This document shows, piece after piece, positions 7,017 to 12,026 of a DNA stretch of 12,026 nt (position 1 is its first letter; each line of letters opens with the position of its first letter). The position numbers and the translations under genes are program-made. The stretch lies in contig JBHEMX010000029.1 in NCBI GenBank assembly GCA_046262355.1, positions 1-12,026 of the forward strand, in the 5' to 3' direction. The notes beneath the pieces are model-generated. The model was not told where the DNA came from. It did no database searches and saw only the letters and a program-made list of their open reading frames with translations. The stretch is from DATADD01 sp046262355 (GTDB lineage Bacteria; Actinomycetota; CADDZG01; WHSQ01).

Positions 7017-7022
7017 ATCCTA
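7017..7022 (-). promoter_or_regulatory. possible -10 box of the gatCAB operon (leaderless start)
   Basis: On the minus strand this reads TAGGAT (TANNNT pattern), ending 9 nt before the gatC ATG. Transcription would begin within about 3 nt of the start codon, which matches the absence of a ribosome site and the frequent leaderless genes of actinobacteria. No good -35 hexamer is visible 16-18 nt upstream. Confidence 0.35.
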
Positions 7023-7079
7023 TGAGCCGCTGCCGGCGGCACGCGCCTACGCACTTCGTGGGAGAGACGCCCAGAAGCC

Positions 7080-7109
7080 TTGTGGGCACTCTGGTTGGAG
7101 TGCTATAAC
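7080..7109 (+). promoter_or_regulatory. sigma-70-like promoter of the Na/Pi-cotransporter-like gene
   Basis: The -35-like TTGTGG (7080-7085) and the near-consensus -10 TATAAC (7104-7109) are separated by 18 nt. Transcription would start near 7116, leaving a leader of about 55 nt before the ATG at 7172. The -10 box sits almost wholly in the loop of the inverted repeat listed separately, so a bound repressor would block polymerase directly. Confidence 0.55.
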
Positions 7110-7117
7110 ACTCCAAC
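7087..7117. promoter_or_regulatory. operator-like inverted repeats: three alternating CACTC/GAGTG half-sites over the promoter
   Basis: A perfect 9-bp inverted repeat, GTTGGAGTG (7094-7102) and CACTCCAAC (7109-7117), surrounds the six bases CTATAA. A second inverted repeat, GCACTC (7086-7091) and GAGTGC (7098-7103), shares the middle half-site. The three half-sites CACTC, GAGTG and CACTC begin at 7087, 7098 and 7109, exactly 11 bp apart, so all lie on one face of the helix. They span the spacer, the -10 box and the likely start site of the rightward promoter. This looks like an operator for a dimeric or cooperatively binding repressor. The regulator is not in this window. The site could also influence the divergent gatC promoter, whose start lies about 80 bp away. 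Confidence 0.6.
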
Positions 7118-7171
7118 GGTCGCGAGCGTTTCCGATGCCCCGGCCACACGACCTTCTCGAGGAGGAGTGAG

Positions 7172-8290
7172 ATGAGCCGCATGGGACAGGCCGCCGAGGT
7201 TGCGGGCGTTCGGGGAGTCGCCAAGGTTCAGCAGGTCGCCCGGCTCGGCGCCTGGACCCTGCGCTGCGCGCTCGCGCTCTTCCTCTTCGTCGGCGCCCTG
7301 CAGCTGATGAAGACCGGCGCCGGAAGCCTCGACGTGCTGCAGCACAACGGCTTCCTCGTGCGCAACCCGGGCTCCACTCTCGGACTCGGATGGATCGGCG
7401 CACTTTTCGTCCTCTCCGGATCGCCGATCGCGGCGTCTGCGCTCACGCTCGTCTCGGCGGGGTCGATATCCGAGATCCAGGGCTTCACGATGCTCACGGG
7501 CTCGCGCCTCGGCGCGGCTTTCGTCGTGCTCGTCGTCGCGGTCATCTATGCGCTCCGGGGCGGGCGCGGCGAACGCATGAAGCCCGTCTCGACCGCGGTC
7601 ATGGCTCTCTCCGGCACCGCGCTCATCTATCTGCCCGCGGCGCTCTTGGGCTTCGGCCTCCTGACCTGGGGGCCGTTCCACTCGCTCGACCTTCAGTTCC
7701 CGGCTCAGTTCGGCGACGTCATCGATCTCGTCTACGGAGGCCTGCTGGCGCGGGTCGAGAACCTGCCGGCGGGCCTCATCTTCCTGGGAGGCCTTGGGGC
7801 GCTGCTGCTGTCGTTCAAGCTGATCGACAGCGTCATGCCACAGCTAGACGACGCGACGGTCTCGGGTTCACGCCTCGCATGGCTGCGCAAGAAGTGGCCG
7901 ATGTTCGCTCTGGGCTGCCTTGTCGCTCTCGTGACGATGTCCGTCTCCGTCGCGCTCACCGTCCTGGTCCCCCTCGTCGCAAAGGGCTACGCCAAGCGAG
8001 AGGACATCCTTCCCTACATCCTCGGCGCGAACATCACCACGCTCGGAGACACGATGCTGGCGGCGTTCGCCCTGCAGTCGGCGCCGGCCGTCCGCATCGT
8101 TCTGGCGGAGGTCATCGCCACATCGACGTTTAGCGTCATCCTGCTGGCGTTCTTCTATCCGCAGCTGCGAAGGATCATCTGGTCATTCCAGCGGCGGGTC
8201 CTCAAGAGCAAGACCTCGCTGGCCGGGTTCACGGCCGCGCTCTTCCTCGTGCCGCTCGCGATCATGACGGTGTCCTCCCTGGTCACCTAG
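7172..8290 (+). CDS. Na+/phosphate cotransporter-like membrane protein with degenerate repeat motifs
   Basis: This 372-residue polytopic membrane protein has hydrophobic segments at about 28-49, 73-94, 113-130, 138-165, 197-218, 243-270, 306-330 and 350-371. It carries two homologous repeats in the pattern of the Na/Pi-cotransporter (NptA/PhoU-linked, Pfam Na_Pi_cotrans) family: SGSPIAASALTLVSAG plus GFTMLTGSRLGAA (82-97, 104-116), and TMSVSVALTVLVPLVAKG plus YILGANITTLGDTMLAAF (255-272, 282-299). In typical members each repeat opens with a QSSSA-type motif and the second half reads GANIGTT. Here the glutamine is absent from both repeats, so the substrate may not be phosphate. There is no C-terminal PhoU-like domain. 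The ATG at 7172 has an excellent ribosome site (GAGGAGG, 7159-7165). A strong promoter with operator-like repeats lies upstream and an intrinsic terminator downstream, so it is a single-gene regulated unit. The family call is likely; transport function and substrate are inferred. Confidence 0.75.
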   Translation: MSRMGQAAEVAGVRGVAKVQQVARLGAWTLRCALALFLFVGALQLMKTGAGSLDVLQHNGFLVRNPGSTLGLGWIGALFVLSGSPIAASALTLVSAGSISEIQGFTMLTGSRLGAAFVVLVVAVIYALRGGRGERMKPVSTAVMALSGTALIYLPAALLGFGLLTWGPFHSLDLQFPAQFGDVIDLVYGGLLARVENLPAGLIFLGGLGALLLSFKLIDSVMPQLDDATVSGSRLAWLRKKWPMFALGCLVALVTMSVSVALTVLVPLVAKGYAKREDILPYILGANITTLGDTMLAAFALQSAPAVRIVLAEVIATSTFSVILLAFFYPQLRRIIWSFQRRVLKSKTSLAGFTAALFLVPLAIMTVSSLVT

Positions 8291-8309
8291 CGGCCTCCGC
8301 TCGGATCCC

Positions 8310-8333
8310 CGCGCGACGAGGGCGCGATTTTTT
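8310..8333 (+). terminator. rho-independent terminator after the Na/Pi-like gene
   Basis: The stem CGCGC (8310-8314) and GCGCG (8322-8326) encloses a 7-nt loop, followed by A and six T (8328-8333). It begins 20 nt after the permease stop codon. The stem is short but all G/C, and the T-run is striking in this GC-rich window. Confidence 0.65.
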
Positions 8334-8345
8334 GCTTCAAGTCCC

Positions 8346-8376
8346 TTGTCACGACGACGGCCATCGTGCGTACTTA
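8346..8376 (+). promoter_or_regulatory. possible promoter of the small proline/arginine-rich gene
   Basis: A good -35-like TTGTCA (8346-8351) and a weaker -10-like TACTTA (8371-8376) are 19 nt apart, just downstream of the intrinsic terminator and 26 nt before the ATG at 8402. The wide spacing makes this uncertain. Confidence 0.3.
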
Positions 8377-8401
8377 CGCCGGCGGGCAGAGGGAGGAACC
8401 G

Positions 8402-8761
8402 ATGGGGCTGCGGTCCCAGCAATATCGTCCGGCTCATACCGCCCACGGGCCGGTCTACTTGGCCTTGTTCATGGGGCCGCTCGCGCTCTGGCGCGCTCTG
8501 CTCGGCTCCGCGCGCCGACGCCCGTCGCGCCGCGGGCCGCCGCAGGACGTCGCCGCGCCGTCGCAGCGTCGCCGACTCGCCTCGGTACCTCCCCCACCTC
8601 CTCCTCCCGCCGAGGTGTCCTTCGTGCGTCTGTGGGCCGCGCACGAGGGACGCGTCCGCCCCCAGTGGGAGGCCGAGGACGCCACCGCCGCGCGCCGCGT
8701 CCTCCCGCTCCCGAGAAGAAGGGTGCGGCGCTCGACGAGAAGGCACGGCGCGACGCTCTAG
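8402..8761 (+). CDS. small unrecognised proline/arginine-rich protein, possibly frameshifted near its end
   Basis: I do not recognise a family. The ATG at 8402 follows a strong ribosome site (GGGAGGA, 8391-8397). Read as is, the product has 119 residues: a short hydrophobic segment (about 18-34, GPVYLALFMGPLALWRA), a basic proline-rich linker with seven consecutive prolines, then AEVSFVRLWAAHEGRVRPQWEAEDATAARRV. Codon third positions are almost all G/C up to about 8705. After that the frame turns into AGA/AGG-rich arginines (RRRVRRSTRRH) and stops at 8759-8761. In the next frame, the same DNA from about 8704 reads EKKGAALDEKARRDALERQE, a much more protein-like charged helix. That suggests a natural or sequencing frameshift near 8695-8710, although the alternative frame then runs on to 8961 into the next gene. 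It lies between the permease terminator and the hydrolase gene. A small membrane-tethered protein is the most that can be proposed. Confidence 0.45.
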   Translation: MGLRSQQYRPAHTAHGPVYLALFMGPLALWRALLGSARRRPSRRGPPQDVAAPSQRRRLASVPPPPPPPAEVSFVRLWAAHEGRVRPQWEAEDATAARRVLPLPRRRVRRSTRRHGATL

Positions 8762-8839
8762 AGAGGCAGGAGCTCCTGCGAACGCGCTGCCTTCGTTATC
8801 TGCGGGGCCGCTGCACTCGGGCCGGTGCGATCGGCTGCC

Positions 8840-8845
8840 TAAGAT
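8840..8845 (+). promoter_or_regulatory. possible -10 box of the UPF0173 hydrolase gene
   Basis: TAAGAT (8840-8845) would give a transcript starting about 8852, with a 25-nt leader carrying the strong GAGGAGG ribosome site (8865-8871) before the ATG at 8877. No clear -35 is visible. The gap from 8762 to 8876 holds nothing else that I can name, apart from the possible out-of-frame continuation of the upstream gene. Confidence 0.35.
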
Positions 8846-8876
8846 GGCGCCACGCGGCCGATGCGAGGAGGGGGCG

Positions 8877-9593
8877 ATGGCGCAGTTGCCGAGCGGCACG
8901 AAGCTCACGTGGTTCGGTCACTCCACTTTTCTCCTGGAGACCGAGGGCAAGCGGATACTGATCGATCCGTGGGTCATGAACAATCCCTTGTGTCCGGACG
9001 AGCTGAAGGACCCCGCCCCGATCGACGCGATGCTCATCACCCACGCGCACTTCGATCACATCGGAGACGCCGTTGAGCTCGGGCGCACGACCGGCGCGGA
9101 GATCGTCTCGATCAAGGAGACGTCCCAGTGGCTCGGATCCAAGGGGCTGGAGAACCTCACCGCGTTCAACAAGGGAGGCACCGTCGAGGTCGCCGGCTGC
9201 CGCGTCCACATGACGCACGCGATCCACTCCTGCGGCATCAAGGACGGCGACCAGATCATCTATGGAGGCGAAGCGGCCGGATACGTGGTCGAGCTTCCCT
9301 CCGGATTCAAGCTCTATCACGCCGGTGACACGGCGGTGTTCGGCGACATGGCCCTGATCCGCAAGCTGCTTGCGCCCGACTGGGCGCTCCTGCCGATCGG
9401 CGGCCACTTCACGATGGGTCCTCGCTCGGCCGCGGAGGCGGTGCGTCTGCTGGGCGTCGAGACGGTGATCCCGATGCATTGGGGGACCTTCCCGCATCTG
9501 ACCGGGACGCCCGACGACCTCCGCAAGGAGGCCGACGATGTGGACGGCCTCGAGGTGGTCGACCTTCGTCCCGGGGGCTCCATGGGAAGCTGA
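8877..9593 (+). CDS. UPF0173-type metal-dependent hydrolase (UlaG-like metallo-beta-lactamase fold)
   Basis: This 238-residue cytosolic protein belongs to the UPF0173/UlaG-like branch of the metallo-beta-lactamase superfamily, which is usually about 225-240 residues. Metal-binding motifs are complete: H15 in WFGHSTFLLE, THAHFDHIGD (55-64; H56, H58, D60, H61), H117 in HAIHSCG, D151 in YHAGDTAVFGDM, and H201 in IPMHWGTFP. GGHFTMGP (175-182) is another family landmark. The superfamily hydrolyses esters, lactones or phosphodiesters; the substrate of this branch is not established. The ATG at 8877 has GAGGAGG 5 nt upstream, which fixes the start even though the frame is open far upstream. It converges on the unrecognised minus-strand gene at 9607 with a 13-nt gap. 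The family is sure; the substrate is unknown. Confidence 0.92.
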   Translation: MAQLPSGTKLTWFGHSTFLLETEGKRILIDPWVMNNPLCPDELKDPAPIDAMLITHAHFDHIGDAVELGRTTGAEIVSIKETSQWLGSKGLENLTAFNKGGTVEVAGCRVHMTHAIHSCGIKDGDQIIYGGEAAGYVVELPSGFKLYHAGDTAVFGDMALIRKLLAPDWALLPIGGHFTMGPRSAAEAVRLLGVETVIPMHWGTFPHLTGTPDDLRKEADDVDGLEVVDLRPGGSMGS

Positions 9594-9606
9594 CCCGCCT
9601 CCGGCG

Positions 9607-10617
9607 TCACGGCTTGGGGGGGCGAGACACGCCGTCGAGGTCCTCGAGGACGTCGGTGGCGCCGAGCGCGGCGGCCCAGCCGTCGCCCTGGTGCTCGACC
9701 GCCAGACGCAGGACCCACCCGTCCTCCTCGGCGCCCTCGTCCCAGCGGTACCAGCGCACGTCGTCGAGCGACGCCTCCAGCTCGCCCGGCTCGGGCGGCC
9801 AGCTACACCCCGCGATCAGCGCGGCCGTGTACCACGCGAGGAAGCGGCCGAGCGCCGCGCCTCTGCGCCGCCCATGCGCGCCGCCGGCGGCGGCGGCCCA
9901 TGCCATGCGCTGGAAGCCCTCGGCGAGTGACAGCTCGCCGATCCGGGCCCCGTCGAAAGCGAGATGCGACACGGCCGCCGGCGCATCGCCCTCGGCTGCC
10001 ACCGCGCGCGCCGCCCCGTTGGACTCTGCGGTCCACGGCTGTACGAGGTCGAGCAGCGCCTCGGTCAGCTCTTGGTCCTCCTGGAGCGCTCCCGGGCGCA
10101 GGTGCAGCGGGCGCAGCGCCGCCTTGGGGACCCACGGCTCGGCAACCTCCACGAACGTCGATCTGAACCGCGCCAGCGCGTAGGTCGGCTCCCATGGCTG
10201 CAGCGAGAGGGGAAGCTCGAGGATCTCTGCGTGGGCTCGCCCATCCCCCGTCAGCAGCTCTCCGCGCAACACCCGCTCCTGGGCCACGTACGCGGCGAGG
10301 TGCGGCGCCTCGATATGGGGAACGAGCTCCTCCCACGTGTGGGTGGACGCGACCACCTCGGTGAGCGGGCCTGCGGCAAAGCGACCGACGTCCGAGTGGA
10401 GCACCGGCGCGGCGTACTCGGCCGGGGCCTCCAGCGCCAGGCGATAGTCGATGTGTGTCGCGATCGGCCACAGCTGCTTGCCCCGCTCGATCGCCGCCTC
10501 GCAGCTCTCGGCAAGATCGATCAGCTCGTCCCACGAACGCGCCTCGCACGCCGCGTCCACCGCTCGCAGCAGGCCGTTGAAGTCTTGAGCCTCGATGAGG
10601 TCGTCGTAGCCTCGCAC
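9607..10617 (-). CDS. unrecognised 336-residue cytosolic protein
   Basis: I do not recognise this confidently. It has no signal peptide and no membrane helix. The N-terminal half is helical and acidic (MRGYDDLIEAQDFNGLLRAV, then DELIDLAESCEAAIERGKQLWPIATHIDYRLALE), reminiscent of TPR-like helical packing. The middle (138-180) is rich in Trp and Pro (LQPWEPTYALARFRSTFVEV, PWVPKAALRP). A glycine/alanine/arginine segment, GGAHGRRRGAALGRFLAW (245-262), precedes a W-rich end (RWYRWDEGAEEDGWVLRLAVEHQGDGW, 288-314). The Gly-rich/AW motif faintly recalls the actinobacterial DUF6183-type proteins, but this is recall, not a match. The GTG at 10617 is chosen because it begins the conserved-looking block and sits 8 nt after a -10-like TACGCT; GTG 10650 and TTG 10674 are alternatives, and the latter would overlap the divergent amidohydrolase gene. 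Uniform G/C third positions indicate a genuine gene. Confidence 0.7.
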   Translation of the reverse strand: MRGYDDLIEAQDFNGLLRAVDAACEARSWDELIDLAESCEAAIERGKQLWPIATHIDYRLALEAPAEYAAPVLHSDVGRFAAGPLTEVVASTHTWEELVPHIEAPHLAAYVAQERVLRGELLTGDGRAHAEILELPLSLQPWEPTYALARFRSTFVEVAEPWVPKAALRPLHLRPGALQEDQELTEALLDLVQPWTAESNGAARAVAAEGDAPAAVSHLAFDGARIGELSLAEGFQRMAWAAAAGGAHGRRRGAALGRFLAWYTAALIAGCSWPPEPGELEASLDDVRWYRWDEGAEEDGWVLRLAVEHQGDGWAAALGATDVLEDLDGVSRPPKP

Positions 10618-10625
10618 GATGCGCG

Positions 10626-10652
10626 AGCGTAGTGCCGCCCGAGGCAGCACAA
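10626..10652 (-). promoter_or_regulatory. possible promoter of the unrecognised 336-residue gene (leaderless)
   Basis: On the minus strand a -35-like TTGTGC (10652-10647) and a -10-like TACGCT (10631-10626) are 15 nt apart. The -10 ends 8 nt before the GTG at 10617, so the message would have little or no leader. No ribosome site is present. It occupies most of the 44-nt gap shared with the divergent amidohydrolase gene. Confidence 0.3.
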
Positions 10653-10661
10653 TCGCGCGCG

Positions 10662-11714
10662 ATGGCGACCTCAACCGCGCTCGTGCGCGCGACCGTGCTC
10701 GCCGGCCCCGGGCTCGAGCCCCTGCCGGATGCCGCGGTGATCATCGAGGGCGAGACGATCGCAGCCGTCGGCGATGCGGTCCCGGACGGCGCCGAGGTCG
10801 TAGACGTACGGGGGCTGACGCTCGCCCCCGGCTTCATCGATGCCCATGTACACCTCGGCTTGGCCGATCCGGGCGAGGTCGTGAGGCGGGGCGTCACGAG
10901 CGCCCGGGACCTCGGGTGGCCGACCGGCATCTTCGCTCTCGCCGCCCGCTCGCGCGCCGCCGGCTTCCGGGGACCGCACGTGACGGCTGTGGGTCGGATC
11001 ATGACCGCGCCGGGCGGCTACCCGACGCGCGCCCGGTGGGCGCCGGCGGGCACCGGCCTCGAGGTCGCCGACGGCGACGAGGCTGGGGCCGCGGTCGAGG
11101 CCATGGCGAGCGCCGGAGCGACGGCCATCAAGGTGGCGCTCGATCCTTCGGCCGGACCGACGCTCACGGCGGAAGCGCTGGCCGCGCTCGTCGTCGCCGC
11201 GCACGAGCGGTCTCTCAAGGTGACCGCTCACATCGGCGGGCTCGACGAGCTCTCCAAGGCCATGGACGCGCGCGTCGACGAGCTCGCTCACATGCTCATG
11301 GGCGCGCCGCGGATCCCCGCCGGCATGCTCCACGACATGGTGGCGCGCGACATGACGATCGTGCCCACGCTGGCGATCTTCTTCGGGCGCGCCCGGCGCG
11401 TCGCGATAGATAACCTTCGTCGCTGGCATGACCTCGGGGGTCGCGTCGTGTACGGCACGGACCTCGGCAACTCTGGGCCGCGCCCGGGCATCGATGAACG
11501 AGAGGTAACCGGCATGTTGCAGGCAGGGATGTCTCCCAGAGACGTGATCGGCTCCGCAACCACCGTCGCGGCGGAATGGTTGAACCTACCGAACACCGGC
11601 TTCATCGCGCCGAGCATGACCGCAGACATCGTCGCCTTCGATGGCGATCCCCTCGCGGACGCCGGTGCGCTCACACGGATCGCGCGCGTGTGGCGTAGTG
11701 GCAGGTCGTTGTAG
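10662..11714 (+). CDS. amidohydrolase-family metal-dependent hydrolase (imidazolonepropionase-like)
   Basis: This 350-residue cytosolic enzyme belongs to the amidohydrolase superfamily (TIM barrel plus small beta-sandwich), nearest to the imidazolonepropionase/Xaa-Pro-dipeptidase-like members that cleave cyclic amides or peptide-like substrates. The N-terminal sandwich has the usual VIIEGETIAAVG and LTLAPGFIDAHVHLG blocks. Metal ligands expected for the family are visible: H62 and H64 in the HxH motif, K157 in AIKVAL (possible carboxylated lysine), H190 in KVTAHIG, H210 in DELAHM, and D267 in VVYGTDLGN. The closing segment GFIAPSMTADIVAFDGDPL (313-331) is typical of the C-terminal sandwich. 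The barrel is somewhat short compared with 400-residue relatives. ATG 10662 is preferred; GTG 10632 is in frame upstream, but neither has a clear ribosome site. It is convergent with the greA-like gene across 20 nt. Substrate unknown. Confidence 0.88.
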   Translation: MATSTALVRATVLAGPGLEPLPDAAVIIEGETIAAVGDAVPDGAEVVDVRGLTLAPGFIDAHVHLGLADPGEVVRRGVTSARDLGWPTGIFALAARSRAAGFRGPHVTAVGRIMTAPGGYPTRARWAPAGTGLEVADGDEAGAAVEAMASAGATAIKVALDPSAGPTLTAEALAALVVAAHERSLKVTAHIGGLDELSKAMDARVDELAHMLMGAPRIPAGMLHDMVARDMTIVPTLAIFFGRARRVAIDNLRRWHDLGGRVVYGTDLGNSGPRPGIDEREVTGMLQAGMSPRDVIGSATTVAAEWLNLPNTGFIAPSMTADIVAFDGDPLADAGALTRIARVWRSGRSL

Positions 11715-11734
11715 GAGAGCCCTAGTAGAGAGTC

Positions 11735-12026
11735 CTAAGGCGCGGCTATCTCCACTATCTCGAGGCGAAGCTCGCCGGCGGGAACATGGGCCACGACGGT
11801 CTCACCTGGGGACCGGCCGACGAGCGCCTTACCCACCGGAGAGTCCGGCGTGAGCACATCGTGGCTCGCGCCCTTCTCCTCGCGCAGCCCGATCAGATAC
11901 GTCTCCGGCTCGTCGTCGCCGTCGTGGAGGATCGTCACCACCTTGCCGGGCTTCACGGTCTCGTCGTCATCCGACTGAATGATCTCGGCCCTGTCGATCA
12001 TGGCGCGCAACTGACGGACGCGAGCC
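11735..12026 (-). CDS. greA: GreA/GreB-family transcription elongation factor, 5' end beyond the window
   Basis: Gre factors enter the RNA polymerase secondary channel and stimulate cleavage of backtracked RNA. About 96 C-terminal residues are visible. The end of the N-terminal coiled coil (ARVRQLRAMIDRAEII) is open to the window edge at 12026. It is followed by the FKBP-like C-terminal domain: VKPGKVVTILHDGD, ETYLIGLREE, the hallmark DSPVGKALVGRSPGETV, and the closing beta strand ELRLEIVEI. The YLIGxRE form and the short connector before the SPxGKAL motif match actinobacterial GreA rather than the enterobacterial type. A TTG at 12010 is in frame, but it would remove the coiled coil and is not the true start. 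The catalytic acidic tip lies outside the window, so transcript-cleavage competence cannot be checked. Confidence 0.85.
   Translation of the reverse strand, partial: ARVRQLRAMIDRAEIIQSDDDETVKPGKVVTILHDGDDEPETYLIGLREEKGASHDVLTPDSPVGKALVGRSPGETVVAHVPAGELRLEIVEIAAP

Noticed and set aside
7086..7108. Resemblance of the permease promoter to the HrcA/CIRCE heat-shock operator (GCACTC ... GAGTGCTA)
   Set aside because: CIRCE needs a 9-nt spacer between the arms; here it is 6. The better 9-bp inverted repeat is offset, and no chaperone gene follows.
8346..8876. Extending the UPF0173 hydrolase upstream to 8346 as an N-terminal fusion
   Set aside because: The upstream translation is low-complexity Arg/Pro/Ser, and a strong ribosome site sits just before ATG 8877. 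The family normally starts where 8877 does.
9803..11002. Minus-strand open frame of 399 codons overlapping two genes
   Set aside because: It has Arg/Gly/Ala-rich composition, and it conflicts with the well-supported 9607-10617 gene and the amidohydrolase.
1..12026. CRISPR arrays, insertion sequences, integrases, attachment sites, toxin-antitoxin or defence genes
   Set aside because: No regularly spaced direct repeats, transposase-like translations or terminal inverted repeats were seen; the genes are core or ordinary accessory functions.

Overview
The window looks like the chromosome of a high-GC Gram-positive bacterium, most likely an environmental or deep-branching actinomycete. The evidence is strongly G/C-ending codons, frequent GTG/TTG starts, 4-nt start/stop overlaps, TANNNT-type -10 boxes with apparently leaderless starts, a gatC-gatA-gatB order, and a GreA of the short actinobacterial form. 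I see no plasmid, phage, IS, CRISPR, tRNA or rRNA. This is mainly ordinary core and accessory chromosome with a few unusual details.

Layout. 138-968 (-) is an AAC(3)-family N-acetyltransferase. Divergent from it, 997-1766 (+) holds two overlapping half-size TauE/SafE (TSUP) membrane proteins that together make one transporter's worth of protein. 1861-3308 (+) is a two-gene envelope unit: a membrane-anchored protein with an NTF2-like C-terminal region, and a secreted PKD-domain protein. These converge with no gap on the long minus-strand operon gatC-gatA-gatB-SRPBCC (7007 down to 3309), whose first three genes encode the tRNA-dependent amidotransferase GatCAB. Divergent from gatC is a Na/Pi-cotransporter-like permease (7172-8290, +), preceded by a promoter overlapped by an ordered set of CACTC/GAGTG half-sites and followed by an intrinsic terminator. 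8402-8761 (+) is a small unrecognised proline/arginine-rich protein, possibly frameshifted near its end. 8877-9593 (+) is a UPF0173/UlaG-like metallo-beta-lactamase-fold hydrolase. It converges on an unrecognised 336-residue cytosolic protein (9607-10617, -). Divergent from that is an amidohydrolase (10662-11714, +), which converges on a GreA-type transcription elongation factor whose 5' part lies beyond the right edge (11735-12026, -).

How the genes relate. GatCAB is a firm functional unit: it converts misacylated Glu-tRNA(Gln) and/or Asp-tRNA(Asn) to the amidated forms. The SRPBCC gene is very likely co-transcribed with it, but no functional link is evident. The two TauE halves probably form one heteromeric carrier. 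The NTF2-like/PKD pair is probably a co-translated cell-envelope pair. The rest are independent neighbours. The best leads for something not standard are the split TauE pair, the three-half-site operator with the motif-degenerate permease it controls, and the unrecognised proteins.
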